DNA of 64,000 bases. Source: Palaemon carinicauda. Taxonomy: Eukaryota; Arthropoda; Malacostraca; Decapoda; Palaemonidae. Each line of letters starts with the position of its first letter. Position 1 is the stretch's first letter. Location of the stretch: assembly GCF_036898095.1 (NCBI RefSeq), contig NC_090739.1:69600727-69664726 (forward strand). The letters are read 5' to 3'. The notes beneath the pieces are model-generated. The model made no database searches. It saw only the letters and a list, made by a program, of their open reading frames with translations, and was not told the origin of the DNA. A program made the position numbers and the translations under genes. Shown here in pieces: positions 45,090 through 54,567 of the stretch.

Positions 45090-45960
45090 CAGAGAGGCCT
45101 TTCGCAACAGGTTACGGAAAAGATTTCTAGGCACCTCAGACACTTTTCAGCGTCGGTCTTCCAGGCGAAGTGTTCGATCCTTTGTGATTGATGTCGTGGA
45201 AGGGGATTCTCTCCCTTCGATGTCTTTACTTATGCAAGTGTGAGTTAACTTGTCCCCCTTTGGATCTCAACCTCCTCCTGGGAACGCGGTTCGGGTCCTT
45301 CAGTCTCTGAAGGCCCCTCTCTACGAATCGTAGGCCCAGCGGCAGATCGCTTCCTTACACGGAAGACGCCCTTTCTACTCACTTGGGCTTTTGACCAAGA
45401 GAATTAGTGTGTTGTATGATCCAACCTCTGATGTCTCCTACCATAGGAGACGGGGCGAAGTAATCCTCAGCGGCGTCCCTGAGTGGATTGCCAAGACTCA
45501 AATCCGAGTGTGCTGTACCCTAGGTGCAGCCCATTTCGAATAAAGTGTCTTCGTTTGGTAAACGGAAACCCATCAACTGGGGTTTTACCCAGTGAGGAGT
45601 CTGTGGGGTTACCTTAAAAGAACGATACCAGCTCACCTCCGTGTGTCGGCACTGTTGACCAGCACGGGGAAGGTCAAGAGGAAGACCTCAAGGATTTCCT
45701 TCCTCTCTGGGATCGGAAGGCAATTGAGGTTACTCTTAATCTAGACTCTCCTCCATCCTAAGACCCAGAGCTCGTAACATCACTGGTATTGCTACGTCCC
45801 TGGCGTTCAATAAACTACTCTGTGGTGCAAATACTTTAAGTGGGCATGTGGAAGCGTCAATCGACCTTCACGGCCCACTACCTACAAAGACGTAACCCAC
45901 AAGAACATGGAGACCTTTTCCATTGGTCCTGTGGTGGTCGCACAACAAATGGTCTAAACA
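45090..45960 (+). pseudogene. Tyrosine recombinase remnants of element E
   Basis: The C-terminal signature is visible: ARNITGIATSLAF (about 45765-45810) at the HxxR box, with His and Leu changed, then MWKRQSTFTAHYL with the Tyr (about 45845-45885), matching D. An N-terminal trace at about 45150-45190 resembles the VYQAKW core-binding motif. Multiple frame changes lie between. Confidence 0.6.
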
Positions 45961-46454
45961 CCTCAGGCTCCTTGATGGACAAGTAGCAGAGGGTTGAGGG
46001 CTGAGGCTACCCGGATTAGTCTGGGGTGAATGAGTAAGAATGCCTGGCTCCTTTCTTCCTTTCACCTTCTCCCCTCTAGGGAAAACAGCTCCGCAAGCCT
46101 CAGGATAGCTGACCTCACCTCGTTGCAGGTAAGACCCATTTCCCTTGTGCCTCCTAAGTATAGAAGAATACTTTGTTACATCCCCAATACCTTTTAGAGG
46201 GAGGGTATTGGGTAAGTCTTTAAGAACAATAGGTTCTGTACTCGAGTTCCTAAGTTAAAGACAAGCCATACTGTTAGTTCTACTGACACAAGCTTCTGCA
46301 GGCCGCTATCAGTGCATTACCTCATATCGGTACTTGATTTTAGCGAGGGTAGGGTCCCTTCTACTATCGATCACAGATCGAAATAGAGAGGATCCCGGGT
46401 CATGACCAAGGCCAGTTGGTGAGGACTTCCTCCCTCCTAAGAGTAAATCACCCT

Positions 46455-46794
46455 ATAAATAGCGAAGGTTTGTATCTGTGTCAGAACAAATAACAAATTT
46501 GGAAATAATTTGTATTTTTCCTAACATACAAACCTGGAGCTATTTATACAAATTGGTCCGCCACCCTGTCCCCCGAGAAGTCCTGCCAAAAAGCAAAGTG
46601 GTTACTCAGCCGAGAGGTGTGAGTGAGCGGGGTAGCCAGTTTACTCCATCCCCCCACCTGCTAACTAGTGGATGGGGTAGTTGTCCCTCACTAAAATTAT
46701 CATGGCTCGTCTTTCAGCTGCGCCGAAAGTAATACCCTATAAATAGCTCCAGGTTTGTATGTTAGGAAAAATACAAATTATTTCCAAATTTGTT
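46455..46794 (+). repeat. ICR and right inverted terminal repeat of element E
   Basis: The ICR junction is at 46491/46492; the right ITR is 46587-46794. ACAAATT-N7-AATTTGT lies at 46773-46793 beside the end. Confidence 0.88.
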
Positions 46795-47728
46795 ATATTC
46801 AAGGTTATTCTGATGAAAAAAAATTCCTATCTTAGCTAACGACAATGCAGCTGGAAACTATTTTAGGAATTTCAATGGTATTAATTTTCATTCTATATTT
46901 TGTAAAAGGTTTTGCAAAATAAATGTGGAAAAGAGGGCCAACTGTAACCATGGTTATTCAAAGTGTTATGCAAAGCTGAACTCCTAGAGTATTCTTTATA
47001 AGTTCTATTGCATTCATGCCAATTATTTACTTTTTTGAATATCGTAAAAATTTAGACTCGACATTATTGAAATTGCATTTGTTGTACTTAACTGGTAATG
47101 ACATTGTTTATATGTACTGTGTCAACTCCTAGATAAACAATTTTCTTTTAGTTTTGTGTATATTTCTGAATACTGATGATTCATACACAAAAATGGTATT
47201 TGGTAGCTTTGCTAATTCTATATCGAATACTGAAATAAAAAAACTTCAGTGAAAATTTTGGTTAATCCTTGTTGTGGTGATTCTTTTGACGTGCAAGATA
47301 TCTTCCAACTAAATTACCTTTGCTTTTTGGCATCGTTAATATCTGTGAGCTCTGCTAATTTTTTTTTATATCTATAGCACATTTCTAAATGTTTGAAAGC
47401 TTCTTATTCAATAGAAGTGTTGTGTGTGTTCTGAAAGAATGTTCCTGTTATGATATTAATCATCGATGTTAATGATGTTAATCACTAATAACAATGTTAA
47501 AGCGCAAATTTCATTTTAGATAAATTTACAGGCAACGTTATGGCAAAGTTATATTTGTTTAAAGTTAAACAAAAATATAAACTCATTTTGTTCTACAAAT
47601 CATGCTTGATATTAGCAAATAGATATAATTAATCAATTTATATAAACATATTTTGAATATCATGAATTGCAAGCTGAAAATGCTTCTGTGAATTGTTTCA
47701 AAAAGATTATTACTCACTTATATCTTAG
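46795..47728. other. AT-rich sequence between elements E and F
   Basis: Nothing recognisable; short AT-rich repeats such as TTAATGATGTTAATC occur near 47465. Confidence 0.5.
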
Positions 47729-47887
47729 TTTTTAAATATAAAACTTACCCGCTGGTTATATAAAAGAGCTGAAGTCCCTGACGCCAGGGCAGAAAATTCA
47801 AATCTCGCGCTATCGAAGATACGCCAGGTGTACCAACCGCACCCTGGCGGTAGAACAGGTGGAACTACACACCAACTCCAGTTCTTC
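47729..47887 (+). repeat. Left inverted terminal repeat of element F
   Basis: Reverse complement of 54390-54545 with very few mismatches; shared words include TCAAATCTCGCGCTATCGAA and CACCAACTCCAGTTCTTC. In DIRS elements this region also contains the promoter, but I see no clear TATA signal to mark. Confidence 0.93.
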
Positions 47888-48101
47888 TCTCTGCCGTCAT
47901 AGCTGACTGACATACAGAAGTTCGCTCTCGTGTTTTTACTCTCTTGGGAAGTTGTTTGGTGATGTACAACGTTCTTTTTTTAGTTTAAGCTATCGTTGAT
48001 TAATTTTCCTTGGTTCTTATCTTGAAATCTTTTTGTTTGAGATTTTCTTTATTGTTTTTTCCCTTACTTTTTGCTTGTCGGTCTCTCACGTTAACTTTAA
48101 A

Positions 48102-50912
48102 ATGGCCGACTCCTCCCCTGCTCAGCGTAGGTGTGTTAGTGAGGGTTGTCGTACACGACTTCCTAATGGATCTATTGATCCTCATTCTATTTGTGTAAAA
48201 TGTAGGGGTAAATTTTGTTCATTAGATGATAGGTGTAATGAGTGTCTTTCCTTAACTAATGATGATTTTGGTACTTACGATCGTTATGTTAGGAGATTAG
48301 AGAGAGATAGACTTAGGCGTAGTTCTTCCCGATCTGTGGATAGAACCTTACCTAATTTTCCTATTCCTAATCCTGTTCCTTCCCCTGTGGTGGTAGATCA
48401 GGAACCTACTATGAAGGACATGTTTACTGCTATTTTGTCTCTTGGTGAGAAAGTTGAGTCCTTAGCAGCCGATAGAAATACTATCTTTTCAGAGTTAAAG
48501 GTATTGAAAAACCGTGATTCTATCGGAACTGTGGAAAGTGTTTCAGTGTCTGATGTGGTACCGAAGAATCGTGACTCTCTCGGTGTTGTGACAAGTGTTG
48601 ATAATGTGGTTAGTGTTGCGGAAGGTGCGTCGACTCGAGTGTCTGATGTGGTACCGAAGAATCGTGACTCTCTCGGTGTTGTGACAAGTGTTGATAATGT
48701 GTTTAGTGTTGCGGAGGGTGCGTCGGCACGATCTTGTCGTTCACCTAGCCTTAGACCTCTTTCGAGCTCTCGAACCCATGGGAGAAGTAATGTCGAACGG
48801 CTTAAGGGAACGAGAAGCATCATCAATCGTGCAGACGTCCCCTCGAACGTTCCTGTTGCCGTAGCTCAGGTCGTTCACCCTCATCGTAGGAAAGGTGAGG
48901 TTCATACGTTATCCCCGTCTTCCGATGAAGGGTCGGGGAGTGAGATCTGGCGGCGAGCGTCGAGACCGCTTAAACGCTCCCATGTTGATTTGGACGCGGC
49001 GCGTCAAAACACACAGCGTCGGGAATCGCCTGTGCGGCCAGGATGTAGTTCGTGGGGTTCACCGGAACGTTTCCGTTCTCCCAGCGCTTGCACTCCGGCC
49101 AAACGTTCAGATCACCGTGTTCGTGCGGATATGATTCCTTCCGATTCGGACCTTGTAACTATTCATGCACCTCCTCTTCCATCGGATTGGCTTTCTTCCC
49201 CTGAAATGCGTGGTGACATTAGTGCGAATCTTCCTTCTAGGAGTTCTGTTGATCCGAAATGGACTGCGCTTTTGTCTATGAAGGAACAACTCTCTTCGTT
49301 GATGGATTCTTATCAACCAAGTGTTGGCGTTGTGTCTGGGCGTTCGATGTCAGACCAGTTATCGCACAAACGTTCGATGGTATATGGCCTTGACGAGTTA
49401 TCACTTAGACGGTCTCCCATTCACAGTGTTCAACGCCAGGTTGATTTTGATGAGTCGCGTCAGAGAGTTTTGGTTGACCAGATTGCGTTTTCTGGTCGCG
49501 GGGAAGAGCGTCGGCGTCGACAAGTGGACGAGACGCGGCAACAATTTGAAGTAGTGGATCGCCCGCGGCAACAACTTTTGGACGCGGCGCGTCAAAACAT
49601 TGGTTTACAGCGGCGACATCCTGACTCCTTTGATCGCTCGCAGCAACAGTCCTCGGACTTTACGCGACCTCGCGGCGATCTTCAACAGTTACCTTCTGAT
49701 TTCAAGCGTTCTTCTGTTCAACAACAGTTGAATTCTAAGCGGTCTAAGCAGTTGTTGGTTGAGGATGATCGTCTACATGTCCGTGTTTCGCATCAATCTA
49801 CTTCTACTTCTCCCTACCAAATTGACTCAGATGTTGGCCTTGACAGGCAGTCCCATCCAGACGTTGTTCCTTCGGTTCAGGCTGCAGCTGTTGCTGCACT
49901 GCCAGAAGACGAACCAGAGGAAAAGTCGGATGAGGATAATCCTATTGAGGAAGTCTCTGAGAATGAGGAGGAGAAGCATTATCAGCATGCTGTGGACCTT
50001 CGCAAGTTTATGCTTATTTTGACTGGAATTTTCCCGGATTCTTTTACCCCTGTGGCCCCTCGTTCTCCGCCTTCTGAATTCATCTTAGGTAAAGCTACTA
50101 AGGTTCCAGTTTACACCAAGATGGTTCTTTCTCGATCTTCTAAGCGGGCCTTGAAGTTAATGGGTTCTTGGTTGGACTCCAAGAAAGCTTTTGGCAAGAC
50201 GGCCTTTGCCTTTCCTCCCGCTAGGTTAGCCTCTAAATCTAGTGTGTGGTATGAGACTGGTGAAGTGTTGGGCTTGAGTTTTCCTTCGTCTGCCCAAGGG
50301 GATTTTTCAAGTTTGGTAGATGCTTCTCGTCGTCTTGCCTTAAGGAAGACGAAGATTTGGTGGTCCATTCCAGAGTTCGACCATTTGCTTAAAGGTCTTT
50401 TCAGGGCCTTCGAAGTTTTTAATTTTTTGGACTGGGCTTTGGGGGCTTTGAGTAAGAGGGTCTCTGATATGACTGAAACGGACACTAGTGGTTTGGTTCA
50501 TTTGATGTCCTGCTTGGACAAAGGTGTGAGAGATGGCTCCAACGAACTTGCTGCCTTGTTTACAGCTGGAATTCTCAAGAAAAGGGCCACGATGTGCTCC
50601 TTCCTCTCCGCAGGAGTGTCTCCCTATCAGAAGACAGGCCTTCTTTTTGCACCTTTGTCTAATTCTTTATTTCCTCAGGATTTAGTGGGCGAGGTGGCTA
50701 CTGCTCTCACTCAGAAGGCCACACATGACTTAGTTACTCATTCGACTAGGAAAGTTTTGCCTCCGTCTTTCTCCTCTCGAAAACCTAAGGAATCTTCTTC
50801 TGGGTTTCGTCCTCAGTCCTTTCGTGGGAAGCCCTCTGGGAGAGGCTCTTTTAAACCAGAAGGAAGGAAACCTAGAGGCAGAGGGGGCAAGTCCGGCCGA
50901 GGTAAAGTCTGA
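48102..50912 (+). CDS. gag: Gag-like protein of element F
   Basis: A 936-residue protein, probably the RNA-binding structural protein of the retrotransposon. I chose the ATG at 48102 (aaaATGG) because it starts the Cys-rich N-terminus shared with B and D and is preceded by TTAAA, as in C. Residues 11-48 hold C11-x4-C16-x14-C31-x2-C34-x4-C39-x5-C45-x2-C48, a likely zinc-binding module containing DPHSIC. The middle is Ser/Arg/Gln/Asp-rich with a duplicated 31-residue block. An acidic stretch (EDEPEEKSDEDN) comes before the conserved core, with SRSSKRALKLMGSW, TAFAFPPARLA and WWSIPEFDHLL. The tail is RG-rich (GKPSGRGSFKPEGRK). It ends at a TGA at 50910-50912. The last 89 bp overlap the RT frame. 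Confidence 0.9.
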   Translation: MADSSPAQRRCVSEGCRTRLPNGSIDPHSICVKCRGKFCSLDDRCNECLSLTNDDFGTYDRYVRRLERDRLRRSSSRSVDRTLPNFPIPNPVPSPVVVDQEPTMKDMFTAILSLGEKVESLAADRNTIFSELKVLKNRDSIGTVESVSVSDVVPKNRDSLGVVTSVDNVVSVAEGASTRVSDVVPKNRDSLGVVTSVDNVFSVAEGASARSCRSPSLRPLSSSRTHGRSNVERLKGTRSIINRADVPSNVPVAVAQVVHPHRRKGEVHTLSPSSDEGSGSEIWRRASRPLKRSHVDLDAARQNTQRRESPVRPGCSSWGSPERFRSPSACTPAKRSDHRVRADMIPSDSDLVTIHAPPLPSDWLSSPEMRGDISANLPSRSSVDPKWTALLSMKEQLSSLMDSYQPSVGVVSGRSMSDQLSHKRSMVYGLDELSLRRSPIHSVQRQVDFDESRQRVLVDQIAFSGRGEERRRRQVDETRQQFEVVDRPRQQLLDAARQNIGLQRRHPDSFDRSQQQSSDFTRPRGDLQQLPSDFKRSSVQQQLNSKRSKQLLVEDDRLHVRVSHQSTSTSPYQIDSDVGLDRQSHPDVVPSVQAAAVAALPEDEPEEKSDEDNPIEEVSENEEEKHYQHAVDLRKFMLILTGIFPDSFTPVAPRSPPSEFILGKATKVPVYTKMVLSRSSKRALKLMGSWLDSKKAFGKTAFAFPPARLASKSSVWYETGEVLGLSFPSSAQGDFSSLVDASRRLALRKTKIWWSIPEFDHLLKGLFRAFEVFNFLDWALGALSKRVSDMTETDTSGLVHLMSCLDKGVRDGSNELAALFTAGILKKRATMCSFLSAGVSPYQKTGLLFAPLSNSLFPQDLVGEVATALTQKATHDLVTHSTRKVLPPSFSSRKPKESSSGFRPQSFRGKPSGRGSFKPEGRKPRGRGGKSGRGKV
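48546..48731 (+). repeat. 93-bp in-frame tandem duplication in F gag
   Basis: Two near-identical 93-bp units at 48546-48638 and 48639-48731 code the 31-residue block VSDVVPKNRDSLGVV and following. The unit is a multiple of three, so the frame is kept. Confidence 0.95.
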
Positions 50913-52980
50913 CTGCCCTCTCCTTCAGACAGCAGTGGGGGCCAGGTTGACTCACTTTTGGGAGGCTTGGGAGAGGAATGGAGCGGATCCCTGGTCCGTC
51001 CAGGTGTTAAAGGAAGGCTACAAGATCCCCTTCCTGACCAATCCTCCTTTAGTCACAGATCCAGTGGATCTTTCGCCCAAATACAGAGAGGGTCCCAAGA
51101 AACAAGCCATGCTTCTACAGATGTCTCTTTTATTAGAGAAACGAGCAATAGAGGAAGTGCAAGATGTTACGTCTCCGGGGTTTTACAACCGCCTTTTTCT
51201 AGTACCCAAGAGTTCCGGGGGGTGGAGACCGGTTCTGGACGTAAGTGTGCTCAATGGTTACGTCAAAAACTCGACGTTCACCATGGAGACTCAGAAAACA
51301 GTTCTGGCAGCTGTGAGGAAGGACGATTGGATGGTCTCTTTAGATCTTCAGGATGCCTATTTCCACCTTCCGATTCATCCCAGCTGCAGACGTTATCTGA
51401 GGTTCATGGACGGAAACAAGGTCTTCCAGTTCAGGGCTCTTTGTTTCGGACTTTGCACGGCTCCTCTATTGTTCACCAAGATCATGCTGAACGTGGCAAG
51501 CATGCTGCATTCGAGGGGAATCAGGGCCTCTCTGTATCTGGACGATTGGCTGATAAGAGCCTCCTCAGCCGATTGTTGTTTGAAGGACCTCAAGATGACT
51601 TTGGATCTCTCCAGAGAACTGGGTCTCCTGGTGAGCTCGAAAAAATCACAACTCATTCCATCCCAGGAGATTCTTTATTTGGGGATGGAGATTCACAGTC
51701 GGAGTTTTCGGGCTTTTCCGTCGTCGGTGAGAATCCAAGCAGCCCTCCTAAAAGTACAAACGTTCCTGAAGAGAGATCTTTGCTCCGTCAGAGATTGGAT
51801 GAGCCTTCTGGGGACTCTCTCGTCGTTAGAGAAGTTCGTGACCCTGGGGAAGTTGTTCTTGCGTCCTCTTCAGTTTCATCTCAACCGCCATTGGAAGAAA
51901 GGGGACAGCCTCGACAGGGATTGCATTCCCATCTCGACTTCCATCAAGTCTCATCTTCAATGGTGGAACAACGAGCCCAGACTGAAAGAAGGCTTGTCTT
52001 TACTTCAGAGGAACCCAAACCTCGTGTTGTGTTGCGACGCCTCCAACTCGGGGTGGGGAGCCACTCTAGAGAAGCAGGAACTTTCGGGGACTTGGACGGT
52101 AGAGCAAACCTCTCTCCACATCAATCAAAAAGAGCTTTTAGCTATTCATCTGGCTCTCATCGGCTTCGAAAAGCAGATCAGGGGCAAGGTAGTCCAAGTC
52201 AATTCGGACAGCACGACAGCTCTGGCCTATATTGCGAAACAAGGCGGGACCCACTCTTGGCCTCTGTTCGAGATTGCAAGACTGCTCCTCATCTGGGCGG
52301 AGGAAAGGAAGGTGACTCTTTTGACGCGGTTCATCCAGGGAGTCAACAATGTGAGCGCAGACAGACTCAGCAGGAAAGGTCAGGTTCTCTCCACGGAATG
52401 GATTCTGCACCCGGACATCTGCAAGAGTCTGTGGCGGTTATGGGGTCGACCTCTCGTGGATCTCTTTGCCACCGCGAAGACCAAACGACTAGAGTGTTAT
52501 TGCTCTCCGGTTCCAGATCCCGAAGCTTTTCACATAGACGCTTTTCTGATGAACTGGTCACACATGGAGGTTTATGCCTTTCCTCCGTTCAAGATCCTTT
52601 ACAAAGTGATTCAGAAGTTCGTTTCACACGAGGAGACCAGAATGACACTGATAGCTCCGTTCTGGCCGTCAAGGAGCTGGTTTCCAGAGGTACTGGAATG
52701 GATGGTGGATGTCCCGAGAAGCCTTCCCATGAGACCCGATCTTCTCAGACAACCTCACTTGGCCCGAAATCATCAAAACCTCCGAGCTCTACGTCTGACT
52801 GCCTTCAGACTATCGAAAAACTCGCTAGAGCTAGAGGATTTTCGAAGAAGGCAGCCAAGGCAATTGCAAGGGCAAGAAGGTCTTCAACCATCAAGGTGTA
52901 TCAGTCCAAGTGGGAGTTGTTCAGGGAATGGTGTAGAACTAACGCGATTTCCTCTTCCAGTACATCGCTTTCCCAAATAG
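50824..52980 (+). CDS. pol: Reverse transcriptase-RNase H-DAM polyprotein of element F
   Basis: A frame of 718 codons in the +1 frame relative to gag. The true start is unknown: the first codon given is GTG, no ATG starts it clearly, and translation may need a frameshift in the overlap with gag. RT occupies about residues 45-350: GFYNRLFLV (119-127), motif A Asp174 in VSLDLQDAYF, LCFGLCTAPLLF, catalytic YLDD at 238-241 and KKSQLIPS. RNase H follows with Asp405, Glu437, Asp462 and Asp513. Residues 543-630 are the DAM-like domain typical of DIRS elements (VDLFATAKTKR, HIDAF, YAFPPF at 584-589, where methyltransferases have DPPY-type motifs). Whether it methylates DNA is unknown. The 3' end overlaps the YR gene by 283 bp. 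Confidence 0.94.
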   Translation: MGSPLGEALLNQKEGNLEAEGASPAEVKSDCPLLQTAVGARLTHFWEAWERNGADPWSVQVLKEGYKIPFLTNPPLVTDPVDLSPKYREGPKKQAMLLQMSLLLEKRAIEEVQDVTSPGFYNRLFLVPKSSGGWRPVLDVSVLNGYVKNSTFTMETQKTVLAAVRKDDWMVSLDLQDAYFHLPIHPSCRRYLRFMDGNKVFQFRALCFGLCTAPLLFTKIMLNVASMLHSRGIRASLYLDDWLIRASSADCCLKDLKMTLDLSRELGLLVSSKKSQLIPSQEILYLGMEIHSRSFRAFPSSVRIQAALLKVQTFLKRDLCSVRDWMSLLGTLSSLEKFVTLGKLFLRPLQFHLNRHWKKGDSLDRDCIPISTSIKSHLQWWNNEPRLKEGLSLLQRNPNLVLCCDASNSGWGATLEKQELSGTWTVEQTSLHINQKELLAIHLALIGFEKQIRGKVVQVNSDSTTALAYIAKQGGTHSWPLFEIARLLLIWAEERKVTLLTRFIQGVNNVSADRLSRKGQVLSTEWILHPDICKSLWRLWGRPLVDLFATAKTKRLECYCSPVPDPEAFHIDAFLMNWSHMEVYAFPPFKILYKVIQKFVSHEETRMTLIAPFWPSRSWFPEVLEWMVDVPRSLPMRPDLLRQPHLARNHQNLRALRLTAFRLSKNSLELEDFRRRQPRQLQGQEGLQPSRCISPSGSCSGNGVELTRFPLPVHRFPK

Positions 52981-53849
52981 CAGATTTTTTCTTGGACCTT
53001 AAAACTAAGCATAACTTCTCGTCATCAACTATTAAAGGTTACAGGAGTATGTTGGCGACGGTTTTTCGACACAGGAACCTAGACCTTTCTGATAATAAGG
53101 ATCTACGAGATTTACTTAGGTCTTTTGATACGACCAAGATGATTCAAACGGCTCCCATCGCCTGGAATTTGGATGTTGTCCTTAAATTTCTCATGAGTGA
53201 CAGATTTGAGCCTTTACACTCGGCTTCATTTAAGGACTTAACCTTGAAAACCCTTTTTCTAGTTACCCTCGCCACTGCGAAAAGAGTTAGTGAAGTTCAC
53301 GCTTTAAGCAAGAACATTGGTTTTCGGAATGGGAAAGCCATTTGTTCTTTGCAACTGGGGTTTCTGGCCAAGAACGAAAATCCTTCTCGACCATGGCCCA
53401 AATCCTTCGAGATTTCTAACCTTTCGGATTTGGCTGGCGATGAATTGGAAAGGGTTCTCTGTCCAGTTAGAGCTCTACGTTGTTATGTGGACAGAACTAA
53501 GAATCTGAGAGGTAACTCAGACGCTCTGTGGTGTGCAGTTCGGAAACCCTCGATGCCCATGTCCAAGAATGCCTTGTCTTTTTTCGTTAGATTGTTGATT
53601 CGAGAAGCTCATGCTCAGTGTGATGAGTCGGATCAGAGGCTCCTCAAAGTCAAGACACATGAAGTCAGAGCGGTAGCGACTTCAGTGGCCTTTAAACAGA
53701 ACCGTTCTCTGCAAAGTCTGATGGATACAACATTTTGGAGAAGTAAGTCTGTTTTTGCATCCCATTATTTGAAGAATGTTCAGACTCGCTATGAGGACCT
53801 TTTTACGTTGGGTCCTTTTATAGCTGCTAATGCGATAGTAGGTGAATGA
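52698..53849 (+). CDS. YR: Tyrosine recombinase of element F
   Basis: A 383-residue integrase-family recombinase expected to join the circular element DNA to the chromosome by strand exchange through a phosphotyrosine. I chose the ATG at 52698 because it gives a product of typical length; the frame is also open far upstream. Residues 31-85 form the SAM-like core-binding start (ARGFSKKAAKAIARARRSS, VYQSKWELF). The catalytic residues are Arg196 (AKRVSEVHAL), His321 and Arg324 (HEVRAVATS), Trp347 and Tyr357 (FASHYLKNV). All five are present, so it looks active. It lies in the same frame as gag and overlaps the end of the RT polyprotein. It ends at a TGA at 53847-53849. Confidence 0.94.
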   Translation: MDGGCPEKPSHETRSSQTTSLGPKSSKPPSSTSDCLQTIEKLARARGFSKKAAKAIARARRSSTIKVYQSKWELFREWCRTNAISSSSTSLSQIADFFLDLKTKHNFSSSTIKGYRSMLATVFRHRNLDLSDNKDLRDLLRSFDTTKMIQTAPIAWNLDVVLKFLMSDRFEPLHSASFKDLTLKTLFLVTLATAKRVSEVHALSKNIGFRNGKAICSLQLGFLAKNENPSRPWPKSFEISNLSDLAGDELERVLCPVRALRCYVDRTKNLRGNSDALWCAVRKPSMPMSKNALSFFVRLLIREAHAQCDESDQRLLKVKTHEVRAVATSVAFKQNRSLQSLMDTTFWRSKSVFASHYLKNVQTRYEDLFTLGPFIAANAIVGE

Positions 53850-54227
53850 TCTACCACTACGTTCCCTTTTTTCCTAATACCCCTTTTCTATCTCTTGGAA
53901 CTCGTTTTTTATGGTTGTTTGTGGAGATTGGGCGTCAGTCTTCCGCAATCTTTGATTTGGCTAGGTGGTCATTTTGTTCCTTGAGTGCACCCGGAACAAG
54001 GGTATTGGTTGAGGTCCTGTCATGTTATAGGTGTTTGTACCGTTTGACAGCTCCTAGAGATTTTCAGCCCGAGTGGATTACTGGATCTCTTAAGGATAGC
54101 GGACGAAATGAGGCAGAGTATCATTGCTGTCAGCTTCCTTATCAGGTGAGAACTGCTTAAGTTTATTGTATGTAACCCTTAAGTGAATTTTCTGTATGTA
54201 GCTGTCTCTGACCCGCCACCAAGGGGT
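53850..54227 (+). other. 3' noncoding region of element F
   Basis: Noncoding sequence with GATTTGGCTAGGTGGTCA, GAGGTCCTGT and CAGCTCCTAG in the same order as in A and C, although the rest has diverged. Confidence 0.65.
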
Positions 54228-54335
54228 GTCAATCAGCTCTTTTATATAACCAGCGGGTAAGTTTTATATTTAAAAATGATATTTTCATAATAAAATAAAT
54301 TTTTGAATATACTTACCCGCTGGTTATATAAATTT
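54228..54335 (+). repeat. Internal complementary region of element F
   Basis: The left half, ending TTTAAAAAT at 54277, is the reverse complement of the left end. The right half, from GATATTTTCATAATA at 54278, is the reverse complement of the right end. Confidence 0.93.
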
Positions 54336-54389
54336 AACACCCTCCCTCCTCCCCTCTAGAGACTACCTATGGTATGGCTATGAGGCATG

Positions 54390-54567
54390 GAAGAACTGGA
54401 GTTGGTGTGTAGTTCCACCTGTTCTACCGCTAGGGTGCGGTTGGTACACCTGGCGTATCTTCGATAGCGCGAGATTTGAATTTTCTGCCCTGGCGTCAGG
54501 GACTTCAGCTCTTTTATATAACCAGCGGGTAAGTATATTCAAAAATTTATTTTATTATGAAAATATC
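54390..54567 (+). repeat. Right inverted terminal repeat of element F
   Basis: Inverse of the left ITR, ending with the unique right extremity that carries TTATTTT-N6-AAAATA at 54547-54566. Confidence 0.93.

Larger units (their letters stand above)
39013..46794 (+). mobile_element. DIRS-like retrotransposon E, full length, strongly decayed
   Basis: A 7.8-kb element with both termini. The ICR junction at 46491/46492 matches the left end (ATTTGTTCC from 39013) and the right end (AAATTTGTT to 46794). Coding regions are heavily broken, but RNase H, DAM and YR traces occur in the expected order. Its gag region contains at least four different tandem repeat arrays. It belongs with D and B by terminal sequence. 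Confidence 0.88.
47729..54567 (+). mobile_element. DIRS-like retrotransposon F, full length with three open reading frames
   Basis: A 6.84-kb element with left ITR, complete gag, complete RT-RNase H-DAM, complete YR, 3' noncoding region, ICR and right ITR. The ICR junction at 54277/54278 matches the left end (TTTTTAAATAT from 47729) and right end (GAAAATATC to 54567). No stop or frameshift interrupts any of the three frames, and the catalytic residues of RT, RNase H and YR are all present. It is the only potentially autonomous DIRS copy in the window. Relatives A and C share its termini and recombinase. Confidence 0.95.

Noticed and set aside
50958..52697. Annotating the 963-codon frame of F as one recombinase protein
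   Set aside because: Only the part from 52698 on carries YR similarity, and its length fits known YRs; the upstream open part is reported as a finding instead.
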